A stretch of DNA of 64,000 nucleotides from Citrobacter sp. Cu233 (GCF_030332225.1 NZ_JAOWIF010000043.1:1-64000); one strand, 5' to 3'; shown: positions 29,867-39,271, counted from the stretch's first letter. The notes: generated from the letters alone by a model not told the origin. Made by a program: numbers and translations.

Positions 29867-30241
29867 ATGGCTTCATCTGCATCTTCACTTCGCTATGCTC
29901 TCATTGCTCTTGCCGGAATTCTGGCGACCCCCGCGGCCCTGGCGCATGCGCACCTGACACAACAAAGTCCTGCGGCTAATGCTCAGGTCACAGCATCACC
30001 CCAGGCATTGACGCTCAATTTTTCTGAAGGTGTCGAACCTGCATTCAGCGGGGCAACGCTGACAGGCCCGCAAAAAGAACAGATCAAAACGGGTAAGGCA
30101 AAGCGTAATGAGCAGGATAAAACGCAACTGATTATTCCGCTCGTTCAGTCACTGGAAACAGGAAAGTACACGGTCGATTGGCACGTTGTGTCAGTGGATG
30201 GGCATAAGACGAAAGGACAATATAGCTTTAGTGTGAAATAA
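29867..30241 (+). CDS. yobA: CopC-domain periplasmic protein YobA
   Basis: 124 residues with a signal peptide (about 1-26, cleaved ALA-HAHL). The mature N-terminal His and the CopC beta-barrel features (HAHLTQQSPAANAQV, LNFSEGVEPAFSG, WHVVSVDGHKTKGQYSF) indicate copper binding in the periplasm. The gene overlaps nothing and is followed at three bases by yebZ, forming the yobA-yebZ-yebY operon known from E. coli. Confidence 0.93.
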   Translation: MASSASSLRYALIALAGILATPAALAHAHLTQQSPAANAQVTASPQALTLNFSEGVEPAFSGATLTGPQKEQIKTGKAKRNEQDKTQLIIPLVQSLETGKYTVDWHVVSVDGHKTKGQYSFSVK

Positions 30242-30244
30242 CCG

Positions 30245-31117
30245 ATGCTGGCGTTTACCTGGGTTGCACTGCGTTTTATCCATTTTACCACGCTGATGCT
30301 GGTGTTTGGCTGTGCGCTCTATGGCGCATGGCTGGCTCCTGTTTCGCTCCGTCGTTTGATGATGCGTCGTTTCTTGCATCTGCAACGCCACGCCGCAGCG
30401 TGGAGCTTTATCAGTGGGACGCTGATGCTGGCGGTTCAGGGGGGATTAATGGGTGCGGGTTGGCAGGATGTCCTCTCCATCACCGTTTGGGGAGCCGTCC
30501 TGCAAACACAATTCGGGGGCGTCTGGCTGTGGCAAATTATCCTTGCGCTGGTCACACTGGCGGTGACCATTATCGTACCGCGCAGTATGCCGCGACGACT
30601 GCTAATGCTGACGATTGCTCAGTTTATTCTGCTGGCGGGCGTTGGGCATGCAACACTACACGATAGTCTAACTGGTACACTTCATCAGATTAACCATGCG
30701 CTGCATCTGATATGCGCTGCTGCCTGGTTTGGCGGCTTGCTGCCGGTACTCTACTGTATGAAAATGGCACAAGGACGCTGGCGCGATCAAGCCATCAGTA
30801 CCATGATGCGCTTCTCCCGTTATGGTCATCTTTTTGTGATTGGCGTGTTGCTTACCGGCATCATGAATGCGCTGTTTATTGTCGGTTTTTCTGTGCCCTG
30901 GCATGCGGCTTATGGGAAACTGCTGTTGTTAAAATGCGCCCTGGTCATGCTAATGGTGGCGATTGCGCTGGTGAATCGGTATGTTCTTGTTCCACGTATG
31001 CAGCAGGATAACCGCTGCATGACCCTCTATTTTATTTGGATGACGAAGCTGGAATGGGGGATAGGCGCTGTTGTGCTGGCAATTGTCAGCCTGTTTGCAA
31101 CCCTCGAACCGTTCTGA
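30245..31117 (+). CDS. yebZ: CopD-family inner-membrane protein YebZ
   Basis: 290 residues with about eight membrane helices and a CopD domain in the C-terminal half (conserved GHATLHD and [17 protein letters not shown] His/Trp segments). It is thought to move copper across the inner membrane with YobA. It is three bases after yobA and close to yebY, so translation is probably coupled. Confidence 0.92.
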   Translation: MLAFTWVALRFIHFTTLMLVFGCALYGAWLAPVSLRRLMMRRFLHLQRHAAAWSFISGTLMLAVQGGLMGAGWQDVLSITVWGAVLQTQFGGVWLWQIILALVTLAVTIIVPRSMPRRLLMLTIAQFILLAGVGHATLHDSLTGTLHQINHALHLICAAAWFGGLLPVLYCMKMAQGRWRDQAISTMMRFSRYGHLFVIGVLLTGIMNALFIVGFSVPWHAAYGKLLLLKCALVMLMVAIALVNRYVLVPRMQQDNRCMTLYFIWMTKLEWGIGAVVLAIVSLFATLEPF

Positions 31118-31133
31118 TGGACTGGCAAAACGT

Positions 31134-31472
31134 ATGAAAAAAATCATTATCTCTTTATTGCTACTGGCAAGTTCGGGAGCGGCACTGGCTGCGCCGCAGG
31201 TTATTACCGTCAGTCGTTTTGAGGTTGGCAAAGATAAATGGGCGTTTAATCGTGAAGAGGTGATGCTGACCTGCCGTCCGGGCAACGCGCTGTATGTCAT
31301 CAACCCCAGCACGCTGGTGCAATACCCGCTGAATGATGTTGCCAGACAGCAGGTTGAGAGCGGTAAAACCACGGCAAAACCGATCGACATTATCCAGATC
31401 GACGATCCAGCTAAACCTGGCGAAAAAATGAGCCTTGCTCCGTTTATCGAGCGTGCAGAAAAGCTCTGTTAA
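31134..31472 (+). CDS. yebY: YebY family periplasmic protein (DUF2511)
   Basis: 112 residues from ATG 31134 ([20 protein letters not shown]), giving a standard signal peptide cleaved after ALA; an upstream extension would overlap yebZ and lose this. The mature part ([18 protein letters not shown]; a Cys near 50 and the C-terminal LC) is the DUF2511 pattern. It is co-transcribed with the copper genes; its role is unknown. Confidence 0.92.
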   Translation: MKKIIISLLLLASSGAALAAPQVITVSRFEVGKDKWAFNREEVMLTCRPGNALYVINPSTLVQYPLNDVARQQVESGKTTAKPIDIIQIDDPAKPGEKMSLAPFIERAEKLC

Positions 31473-31501
31473 TTGTCAGATGTAGTGCTCTGATTTCCAA
31501 T

Positions 31502-31541
31502 AAAAAACCGCAAGGATCTCACAGGAGAACTTGCGGTTTTT
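31502..31541 (+). terminator. Terminator after yebY
   Basis: AAAAAACCGCAAG (31502-31514) pairs with CTTGCGGTTTTT (31530-31541), with a T-run inside the right arm. It ends the yobA-yebZ-yebY transcript 30 bases after the stop. Confidence 0.85.
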
Positions 31542-31629
31542 ACATTGTAGCGAGTGGCAATCACCCTTTTTTTCAGACCACTTTAGTCGCGGACTGGAAA
31601 ACCTGGCGCTGTCATCTATTCTTAAATGG

Positions 31630-31731
31630 CAGGGTAACTTAGCCTGCATTAATGCCAACTTTTAGCGCACGGCTCTCTCCCAAGAGCCATTTCCCTGGAC
31701 CGAATACAGGAATCGTATTCGGTCTCTTTTT
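31630..31731 (+). ncRNA. sdsR: sRNA SdsR (RyeB)
   Basis: The 3' three quarters, from TAGCCTGCATTAATGCCAAC (31640-31659) to the terminator GACCGAATACAGGAATCGTATTCGGTC plus T-run (31698-31730), match E. coli SdsR almost base for base. The 5' end is set by similarity. CTTAAAT at 31621-31627, after CTATT, is a likely sigma-S -10. SdsR is an Hfq-dependent stationary-phase sRNA that represses ompD, mutS and others. The 3' terminator is the border of the inserted foreign DNA. Confidence 0.9.
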
Positions 31732-31863
31732 ATCTGGCTTTAATTTCAGTCACTTAGGGCTCCATGTCCGAAAATGTCCGAAATTTGTCCGAATTCTAAT
31801 ATTCGGTCTTTATTCGTTATACCACACCATTTTTAACATTCACAATTCATTTACGAAGAAAAA

Positions 31864-32460
31864 TTAGATCAGCACATACTCTTTTTTTCTCGTATCAAGA
31901 TACTTCTCAGTCATTTTTTCTGACTTATGCCCCAGCAGTTTTTGCGCAAAATCCTTCCCGAATTCCTTCTTATACATCCTTACTGCAAGACTCCGAATTT
32001 CATGAAATGAAGGTGGGTTTTCTGAAAACGTTAAACCAGAAAAATTTCGTGCTTTCACAAAACCTTTTGTCAGACTGTCCAGGTTTATGCTTCCGTCTTC
32101 ACTGTTTTTTCTGATCCCGGGGACTTATCAAGAAATCGCATCGACTGACAAGCCGGCAGCGATCGATGACGGTCGACAGTCTCAGGCCGGATGCTTTCAA
32201 TGTCAGCGAAAGTGGGATAGCCAGGCAGGACCCGGTTTTTTGTTGTTCGATGTACAGTCGGTCATCTTTAATGTCACTGAAGCGTATCCAGGCGTCGTCC
32301 TCACGTCGCTGACCGGTGACCAGGGCGAGATCCATCGCCAGGTCGAACCATGCTGGCATGCGCTCTGCACCAGCACGAACGGCCATAAACATTTCATATT
32401 CCAGGCGCTCGCGCAGCACTTTAATTGTCGGTGTTCGGGTTGGGCTACCGGTTACCACGC
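31864..32460 (-). pseudogene. Broken lambdoid-type integrase (tyrosine recombinase)
   Basis: Two minus-strand pieces in different frames. The upstream one (32099-32458) reads PTIKVLRERLEYEMFM...LALVTGQRREDD...RFSDIKDDRLYIEQQKTG and holds the first catalytic Arg. The downstream one (31864-32058) reads FHEIRSLAVRM...AQKLLGHKSEKMTEKYLD and holds His-x-x-Arg, the second His and the Tyr nucleophile. A frameshift near 32060-32100 separates them, and the N-terminal arm-binding domain is absent. The 3' end points at sdsR 130 bp away, the usual position of int beside its attachment site. Confidence 0.88.
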
Positions 32461-32497
32461 TGCCCGACCTGCGGAAATATGCCTGAATACGCGTTGA

Positions 32498-32635
32498 AGC
32501 CTAACCATATGGAGCGGGTTGAAATTCCCGTATGACCATTACCGCGTGAATTTAAATGGCCACGCCGGTAGCCACGCACAGGCAGAGAAAAAGCTGGCAC
32601 CGCAGTGGATTGAACTTGTTGAAAAAATAAACTAG
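32498..32635 (+). pseudogene. Phage-like early gene fragment
   Basis: An open stretch from a stop at 32495 to a TAG at 32633 reads a coding-like tail, ending AQAEKKLAPQWIELVEKIN. No start is credible. Position next to int, and the following phage-type ORF, suggest the left arm of a lambdoid phage. I cannot name the family. Confidence 0.4.
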
Positions 32636-32645
32636 GGAAAACAGC

Positions 32646-32855
32646 ATGAAACCGACATACGAAAAATTTGGGACCAAAGTCCTCACTATGGCTGTACAGC
32701 TAGCTAACGCCGAGAGCAAGTGTAGGGAGCTGGTGGTGGAGAGTGCGGAGCTTAAAATCTTCATCGTTAGCGATTGCCATGTCACTCATTTTGAGCCGGG
32801 AAATTTCTACGAAGAGGAGGTTGTATTGGCGTCTTTACTATCGACCGCCACTTAA
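32646..32855 (+). CDS. Small phage-like ORF, probably a truncated early-region gene
   Basis: 69 residues, ATG after AGGGAAAACAGC. The segment MAVQLANAESKCRELVVESAELK resembles the coiled-coil region of Ea22-like phage early proteins, which carry long versions of this repeat-like helix, but the rest does not. It is most likely the head of such a gene fused to unrelated sequence. Its function is unknown. Confidence 0.45.
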   Translation: MKPTYEKFGTKVLTMAVQLANAESKCRELVVESAELKIFIVSDCHVTHFEPGNFYEEEVVLASLLSTAT

Positions 32856-33463
32856 TTAAGCAATCACTAAAATTGATTCCGTATCGTTAGTTAGGGGCTG
32901 GATTATTTTTGTTCGGTACGGGTGAGTATTGTGATCTTGGGATGCGAAGTGTATTTATTCCGTGTCTCTTGTTATTAGTATGTTCTTATTTTGTTATTTA
33001 TGTAAGATGTGAATAGATTATGAAGGGGTTATATTACAAAATATGGATTGAGGAGTCTAAGATACTTTATAAAGTGAATATTTAATTCAAAGGCTAAAAT
33101 AAATCCACCCGAAAATCAAATTGCTTATGATTCAAATTGCTATATCTATTAATATTGTTAGCGAGCTAACTTTCCCACTGGAAATATAAGATAATTCTTA
33201 TTAATTCTTTGTAATATTTCGCAACAAAATATAGGCATATTCATGGTTAACCAAAAAACGAAAAAACCTTAAAATTGTTTTGTATTATAAATCATACATG
33301 CGCTCACTATCTAACGAAAAGACTAGTAAGTCTTTAGTTTGGATGCCTAAAAACCTGCATAGCTGCAACGTAAGTAGTGAAGTTTAGACTGGCGAGGACT
33401 TGCCAGTCATGTTTTACGGGTTAGGTTTAATACTCAGCTATCAGAAAATCAGGAATAAAATAA
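32856..33463. other. AT-rich leader region of the autotransporter with two hairpins
   Basis: 608 bases with no credible ORF and very low GC. Two inverted repeats stand in the last 150 bases: AAAGACT-AGTA-AGTCTTT (33318-33335) and GACTGGC with GCCAGTC (33387-33408, 8-base loop). The second lies 56 bases before the autotransporter ATG. RBS AGGAAT lies at 33451-33456. The promoter was not identified. Confidence 0.5.
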
Positions 33464-36400
33464 ATGAATCGTATTTACAACGTTGTTTGGAACCATTCCC
33501 TTATGATATGGACTGTCGTATCGGAATTGGGCAGAGGAAGGACGAAATGCTCATCTCCAAAAACGATCTCAAAATCCAGGATAAATGCGAGCCTGGTTGC
33601 CTCAGCAATGATTGTTGTGAGCGGTAATGCGCATTCATTTGATGTTAATGGATATACTGATTTTAACTCATCGACCTCCATTTCTGACGGCCTACAGTGG
33701 AACGGTACTGCAACAGTACAGGTAGATCAGGGGGCTGATGTTACCGTTTCAAATTCATCAGGTAGCTCAACATTAAATATGAATCCAGCCGCCGGAGGCT
33801 ATACCTCTTTATGGATGAATGGGGGGACGCTAACCGCCAGCAATAACGGCAGTCTATTAATGGGGGCAAACAGCTTATTGCAAATAGGTGGGGCCCAACT
33901 TGGCGGATTAACCAGCGCACAGTCTGGTGGTTTTGCAGGAATATTGACAGTTGGCGAGTTAAAAACGGTGTCTGGAGCAACGGATGCGACAATATGGATG
34001 TTTGGTTCTTCCTCATCGACAGCCAAGTTAAATGCAGACAGCATTGATTTGGAGGCTGACAAAAATGATCTATACATTGCCAACCCTAGCGATTCGGAGT
34101 TGGGAGCTGACATCAATGTTGTCAACGATATGACGGTAATTAACAAGACCGGGGGATCGATTCTGTTAGTTGGCAATTCGCAGCTAAATGTTGGTGGAAA
34201 TCTATACCTTGATACAACAAATGGTTCATTTCTTGCGACTAATAATAGTAGCAGTAAGGGGATCAACGTTGGCGGTGATTTGACGTTGATAAACAATGTT
34301 CAGCTATCTTCTGATATAAATTCAGTAAGTACTGAAGCTGGAATTTACTCTACTGTTGTAAATGTCGATGGTGATATCAATGTAATAGGGAAAAATATTG
34401 GCAGTACAGGACTTCAGATTATAAATGGTAGTGGAACTGGAATAACGAGTCTTGGTGACTTCAATATATCGTCCACAGTTAGTGGAAACACAACAGATGT
34501 TATTTTTGGCCATGCGGCCAAGGTGACAAGCTACCAGGATATTACACTTAACAGCGTAGCTGGTGGTAATACAAAACTTTACATTGGGGATTCCAAGTAT
34601 GGAGCTCCTACCGACATTTCAGCTAGAAGCATTGATATGACTGGGGCCGGTGACAATAAGGTTATATTTAACAATAATATAAATAATCCGACCGGGACTG
34701 GCTATTTATTTGATGTTGCAATTAACGGCAACGGTTCTGTTGAGCAGCAGTCCGGCCATACGACACTCAGTGCAGCTTCCAACTTCACGGGGGGGACAGT
34801 CATCAACGGCGGTTTGCTTTCCATCGCTAACAGTCAGGCATTGGGTAGTGCAGGCGTAACTATTAACACCGCCAATAACGATGATACAAAAGGGCTTGAT
34901 ATTGCCTATACAGATGGGTCGTCTTTCGGAAATCAACTATCGGGTTCGGGATATACGACGGTCTCTGGGAAAGCACGTATCGTAGGCTCTAACCAGGCCT
35001 ATGCAGGTAACTGGAATATCACCGGTACTGCGATGACTGATGAAAGTGTGTCCTCAACTCTCACTAATTTTGGTACTGGTGAAATCAAAATTGCTAGTAA
35101 TGGCACCCTTATAGCGAAAACAACAGGTGCATTTGACTTCGTTAATCAATTGGTTGGGGGCGGTACTCTTATCGCTGATAATAACAATACAGAATTTAAT
35201 TTTGCCGCAAGTACTGGCGATCAATTTGCTGGGAATGTCATTTTAAACAACAATATATTTGATCTTGAAAATACTAATACAACAGCACTTACTAATGCTA
35301 CGTTGCATATTGGTACTGGAAACGCAACTACGGTAGGGACTGGCACACAGAATATCGGTGGTCTTGCCTTTAACGGTGGAAAGCTCATTTTTGGTGATGT
35401 TAACCCAGGTGATACCATCAGCGATCGCTACATTGAAACCAGCAAAGAACTTAATTTAACTGGTAACGGTCAGATCCAAATCACTGACGGCGGACCCTTT
35501 GAAAATATGCCACAAACGCCGAACACTACTTTACCGTTGTTACAGCAGGATAGTGCGGGCGTAATGGTTAAATTAGCTGGAGCCAATGGTACGGTAACGG
35601 GCGACGGCGGTAATCTTTCTTTCATAGACCAGAACGGTGATGTTATTTCTCAGCCGGTGACTTCCGATATCACTCAAAATGGAGAAACGGTTGCGAAAGG
35701 TACTTATGATTACCGCCTCACCAGTGGTGATAATGCAGATGGCCTCTACGTAAACTATGGATTAACTGAGGTTGAATTGCTGGCACAGGGTAGTAATGCT
35801 TTGACGCTGAATGCTGAAGGTAATACCGGAAATGCTGCAGACCTAAGTGCCAAAATCACAGGAACCGGAGATTTGCGCATTGATACTGATACCGATGTTA
35901 GCTTATCCAACAGTGATAACAGCTACAGTGGTCTGACTGATGTGGTCGCCGGCACACTGAAAATGGGCAATAACAACGTTCTGGGTCAGACCCGGTTACT
36001 GAATATTCGTAGCGGCAGTCAATTTGATATGAACGGCTACGCTCAGACATTAAAAAATATTCAGACTGAAGCTGGGAGTGTTCTCGACTTTAACCAAGGC
36101 AGTTTGACCGTCAGCAACGGTACGATTGCTGGTGATATGACCGGAGCTGGTGACCTTACAGTAACGGGAGGTACAGTTACTGTAAGTGGTAGCGGTTCAG
36201 GAATGACTGCGAAAACAACCATCGATTCTGATGGCACAATCCGTATGCTATCTGCCGATGCACTTGGTAGTGGTGATGTGGATAACCAGGGTCTACTTGC
36301 ACTAGGGGAAAGCTCAAGTAGTTCCTCGCCCATCGACTACAAAATCGGCTCATTGAGCAATAGTGGTACGGTCAATATTGGTCATAACGATGCTACGGGT

Positions 36401-37768
36401 AATGCTGTGGCGGGTACTACACTTACCGTCAACGGCAATTACACGGGGAATGGCGGGGACCTGCTGCTCAATACCGTGCTGGGCAATGACAGCTCAGTGA
36501 CAGATAAACTGGTGGTAACGGGTGATACTTCAGGTAATACCAACGTTAGCGTCACCAATGCCGGGGGGAATGGGGACTACACGCTGAATGGCATCGAGAT
36601 TATCAGCGTGGGAGGTAAATCTGACGGCATCTTTACTCAGAAGGGGCGTATTGTTGCCGGGGCTTATGACTATTCGCTAGTCCGTGGTACCGGTGACAAT
36701 AGCAGCAACTGGTATTTAACCAACACTATGCCACCGGTTGACCCTGTCGATCCCGTGGAGCCGCCGGTTGACCCATCTACACCTCTCAACCGCCCGGAAG
36801 CGGGCAGCTACCTTGCAAACATTGCGGCTGCGAACACGCTATTCAACACCCGTCTGCACGACCGTCTGGGGGAAACGCAGTACGTTGATGCTCTGACTGG
36901 TGAGAAGAAAGTTACCAGTCTGTGGTTACGCCAGGTCGGTAGCCATAACAACTGGCGTGATGGCAGTGGTCAGTTGAAAACACAAAGCAACAGTTATGTC
37001 GCACAGTTGGGTGGCGATGTTGCACAGTGGTCAACCGATGGTCTGAACAGAGGCCACCTGGGTCTGATGGCGGGTTACGGTAATAACCACAGTTCTACCC
37101 GCTCTTCCGCCACGGGTTATGGTTCAAAAGGCTCCATCAACGGTTACAGTGTTGGCGCTTACGGCACCTGGTTTGCCAACGATACGGATAAAGCAGGGCT
37201 GTATGTGGACAGCTGGCTTCAGTACAGCTGGTTCAATAACCAGGTTAACGGGCAGCAACTGGCCAGCGAATCCTACAAATCGAAAGGCTTTACGGCCTCG
37301 CTGGAGACGGGTTACACCCAGAAATTGGGCGAGTTTGCTGGCAGCAAAGGGACGCTTAATGAATGGTTTATCCAGCCACAAGCCCAGGTCACCTGGATGG
37401 GCGTGAAAGCAGATGACCACCGTGAAGCCAATGGAACCCGCGTTAGCAGCGATGGTGACGGTAACGTACAAACCCGTCTGGGCCTTCGTACGTACCTGAA
37501 GAGCCATCATGCAATGGATGACAACAAAGACCGTACTTTCGAACCGTTCATTGAAGCCAACTGGTTGCATAATACGCGCAGTTATAATGTGAACATGGAT
37601 AATGTCCACGTCAACCAGGCTGGCGCCCGCAACATTGGCGAAGTCAAAGTGGGTGTTGAAGGACAGATTAACCCTCGGGTCAATCTGTGGGGCAATGTCG
37701 GCGCCCAGATGGGGGATAAAGGATACAGTGACACCAATGCCATGGTGGGTATTAAGTATAACTTTTAA
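33464..37768 (+). CDS. Type V secretion autotransporter adhesin with extended signal peptide
   Basis: 1434 residues. MNRIYNVVWNHSLMIWTVVSELGR is an extended signal peptide region, followed by a hydrophobic core and probable cleavage after GNAHS near 58. The passenger (about 60-1080) is rich in Gly, Asn, Thr and Ser with repeated G-D-L/L-N-G beta-strand patterns, as in right-handed beta-helix adhesins of the AIDA/pertactin type. A proline-rich hinge (PVDPVDPVEPPVDPSTP) is at about 1088-1104. The autotransporter beta-barrel covers about 1160-1434 and ends in the Phe of GIKYNF. No protease triad or Cys pair is evident. It is foreign DNA next to a broken integrase; the 5' half is more AT-rich than the barrel, suggesting a mosaic. 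Confidence 0.93.
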   Translation: MNRIYNVVWNHSLMIWTVVSELGRGRTKCSSPKTISKSRINASLVASAMIVVSGNAHSFDVNGYTDFNSSTSISDGLQWNGTATVQVDQGADVTVSNSSGSSTLNMNPAAGGYTSLWMNGGTLTASNNGSLLMGANSLLQIGGAQLGGLTSAQSGGFAGILTVGELKTVSGATDATIWMFGSSSSTAKLNADSIDLEADKNDLYIANPSDSELGADINVVNDMTVINKTGGSILLVGNSQLNVGGNLYLDTTNGSFLATNNSSSKGINVGGDLTLINNVQLSSDINSVSTEAGIYSTVVNVDGDINVIGKNIGSTGLQIINGSGTGITSLGDFNISSTVSGNTTDVIFGHAAKVTSYQDITLNSVAGGNTKLYIGDSKYGAPTDISARSIDMTGAGDNKVIFNNNINNPTGTGYLFDVAINGNGSVEQQSGHTTLSAASNFTGGTVINGGLLSIANSQALGSAGVTINTANNDDTKGLDIAYTDGSSFGNQLSGSGYTTVSGKARIVGSNQAYAGNWNITGTAMTDESVSSTLTNFGTGEIKIASNGTLIAKTTGAFDFVNQLVGGGTLIADNNNTEFNFAASTGDQFAGNVILNNNIFDLENTNTTALTNATLHIGTGNATTVGTGTQNIGGLAFNGGKLIFGDVNPGDTISDRYIETSKELNLTGNGQIQITDGGPFENMPQTPNTTLPLLQQDSAGVMVKLAGANGTVTGDGGNLSFIDQNGDVISQPVTSDITQNGETVAKGTYDYRLTSGDNADGLYVNYGLTEVELLAQGSNALTLNAEGNTGNAADLSAKITGTGDLRIDTDTDVSLSNSDNSYSGLTDVVAGTLKMGNNNVLGQTRLLNIRSGSQFDMNGYAQTLKNIQTEAGSVLDFNQGSLTVSNGTIAGDMTGAGDLTVTGGTVTVSGSGSGMTAKTTIDSDGTIRMLSADALGSGDVDNQGLLALGESSSSSSPIDYKIGSLSNSGTVNIGHNDATGNAVAGTTLTVNGNYTGNGGDLLLNTVLGNDSSVTDKLVVTGDTSGNTNVSVTNAGGNGDYTLNGIEIISVGGKSDGIFTQKGRIVAGAYDYSLVRGTGDNSSNWYLTNTMPPVDPVDPVEPPVDPSTPLNRPEAGSYLANIAAANTLFNTRLHDRLGETQYVDALTGEKKVTSLWLRQVGSHNNWRDGSGQLKTQSNSYVAQLGGDVAQWSTDGLNRGHLGLMAGYGNNHSSTRSSATGYGSKGSINGYSVGAYGTWFANDTDKAGLYVDSWLQYSWFNNQVNGQQLASESYKSKGFTASLETGYTQKLGEFAGSKGTLNEWFIQPQAQVTWMGVKADDHREANGTRVSSDGDGNVQTRLGLRTYLKSHHAMDDNKDRTFEPFIEANWLHNTRSYNVNMDNVHVNQAGARNIGEVKVGVEGQINPRVNLWGNVGAQMGDKGYSDTNAMVGIKYNF

Positions 37769-37777
37769 TGCTGCGCT

Positions 37778-37802
37778 AACCGGGGGATTATCCCCGGTTT
37801 TT
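37778..37802 (+). terminator. Terminator after the autotransporter
   Basis: AACCGGGG (37778-37785) pairs with CCCCGGTT (37792-37799), followed by TTT. It lies 10 bases after the autotransporter stop. Confidence 0.88.
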
Positions 37803-38034
37803 ATCTGAAGAAATCGCCTATGGACCTTGTCCACTATGTTGTGGACGAGGTTATTTCCGAAGCAGTGCTGTTGAGGATAAATGTAATTTACCGCGCCTAA
37901 GCTGATTAACTGCCCATAACTTGAGCAATAAAAATCCTAAAATCTGAGAGTCCGCTATGCCGGGTTCTCCTTTTTTGTTCCTGACAGGAAATTAACAATT
38001 TGTGCTCTTAAGCCATTGATCATTTCTGCGCACA

Positions 38035-38948
38035 TGTAAGTACCCCGCATAATCGTGCCATTCATATTTAGAGATCATCCGGCATAATCAACCTACCAAC
38101 GAAGGAGATCGCTATGCGTGAAGCCCGTTTTACTGAGCATCAGATCATCGCTGCGATTAAGTCGGTTGAAGCCGGGCGGACCGTTAAAGATGTCTGCCGG
38201 GAGGCCGGTATCTCTGAAGTCACCTACTACAACTGGAAATCCAGGTACGGCGGCATGGAAGCTTCTGATACTAAAAAGATCAAGGATCTTGAGGACGAGA
38301 ACCGCCGTCTCAAACAGATGTTTGCGACCTGAGCCTGGAGTACCGGGCGCTGAAAGACGTTATCGAAAAAAAACTCTAAAACCAGCCTTTAAGCATGAGC
38401 TGGTCACTCATCTGATAACGACGTTTGGAGTCAGTATCCGTCAGGCCTGCCGGAGTCTGCACCTGTGCAGAACGGTTTACCATTACCACCCAAATACCAC
38501 GCGTGATGAACCTGTTATTGCCGCCCTGCAGGCAGCGGCTGAGCGATACCCACGATACGGTTTTCCGAAGCTTTTCCAGGTTCTGCGGCGGCAGAGATAC
38601 CTGTGCCGGTCATGCTACGCATGGATAATGGTCCGGAATTTATCTCACTGGCACTGGCTGAATGGGCAGAGAAACATGCAGTAACACTGGCGTTTATCCA
38701 GCCGGGCAAGCCGACGCAGAACGCTTTTATTGAGCGCTTTAACCGGACATACCGTACAGAAATACTCGATTTTTATCTGTTCAGAACGCTGAATGACGTG
38801 CGGGAAATTGCTGAGAGATGGTTATCAGAATATAACTGTGCACGCCCGTATGAATCACTGAACAATATGACACCGGAGGAATACAGACTTCACCATTATT
38901 TGGCCGGGATCTCAACAAATGCCTGGAACCAAAACGGGTCTATTTACA
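38035..38948 (+). mobile_element. Defective IS3-family element (IS407-like)
   Basis: About 914 bp from TGTAAGTACCCCGCATAATC to a degenerate right end whose reverse complement reads TGTAAATAGACCCG. It carries orfA and a DDE orfB in the usual order. Full elements of this group are about 1.2 kb; roughly 270 bp of orfB are missing. The four bases outside each end do not match, so no target duplication is seen. Its left end is the sequence found inverted at 27731 and 29718. Confidence 0.85.
38114..38379 (+). pseudogene. IS3-family orfA, frameshifted
   Basis: MREARFTEHQIIAAIKSVEA...TYYNWKSRYGGM is the HTH_8/transposase-8 protein of IS407-like elements. After KQMFA the frame ends in ATC-TGA-type sequence at 38332. 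Reading one base on gives LSLEYRALKDVIEKKL and the normal stop at 38379, so one base (in the Ala-Asp codons) has been lost. A 72-residue fragment with the DNA-binding domain could still be made. Confidence 0.8.
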
Positions 38949-38974
38949 CCTGTACGTTCGTCTCCTGTCCCTGA
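38380..38974 (+). pseudogene. IS3-family orfB (DDE transposase), internally deleted
   Basis: The N-terminal part (KPAFKHELVTHLITTFGVSIRQ...GFPKLFQVLRRQ) is joined near 38590-38603 to the C-terminal part in another frame (VPVMLRMDNGPEFIS...GKPTQNAFIERFNRTYR). The first catalytic Asp region (SIDFMHD in intact relatives) is deleted; only the second Asp and the Glu remain. No active transposase can come from this copy. Confidence 0.85.
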
Positions 38975-39107
38975 ATTCCGCTATCTGGTGGCTGGCTGGG
39001 TGTCAGTGACAACGGAGGCTGGCTGTGACGAGCTTGAATATTGGGAAAGGCGCTGGCGCGCTGTCTCAAACCGCAGCGGCTCGTTCAAACCTGCTAACTT
39101 TCCGTAA
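38955..39107 (+). pseudogene. Unrecognised coding remnant right of the IS
   Basis: After the IS end the same frame continues SPVPEFRYLVAGWVSVTTEA...ERRWRAVSNRSGSFKPANFP to a TAA at 39105-39107. Its composition looks like genuine protein (W, Y and charged residues, no simple repeats), but any start has been removed by the IS. I do not recognise it. A phage or plasmid origin is inferred from position only. Confidence 0.35.
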
Positions 39108-39115
39108 GGCAAATC

Positions 39116-39271
39116 ATGGGACTTTTTGAAAAGGCACTGTGGCAATATCGCCCGAATGCTCATCTGCATGAGTTCAGGAACGGTCAGATACGCGCAGTGG
39201 CGGCGGGGACACGTGGCAGTTATTCCCGTATCGCGCGGGATTACAACGGTGCCTGTTGCTGTTATTGCTAA
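39116..39271 (+). CDS. Unrecognised 51-residue ORF
   Basis: MGLFEKALWQYRPNAHLHEF and following residues, ending in an odd cysteine cluster (GACCCYC) that may be out-of-frame sequence after a break. ATG comes 9 bases after the previous stop with TAAGG in between, an operon-like spacing. It lies between the IS and pphA, inside the foreign insertion. Function unknown. Confidence 0.35.
   Translation: MGLFEKALWQYRPNAHLHEFRNGQIRAVAAGTRGSYSRIARDYNGACCCYC

Noticed and set aside
32087-32497. 136-residue plus-strand ORF near sdsR
   Set aside because: It is the reverse of the integrase remnant, whose minus-strand reading shows catalytic motifs.
33400-33627. 75-residue ORF overlapping the autotransporter start
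   Set aside because: The other frame encodes a clear extended signal peptide; this frame has no support.
37124-37834. 236-residue minus-strand ORF under the autotransporter barrel
   Set aside because: Antisense shadow of the beta-barrel domain.
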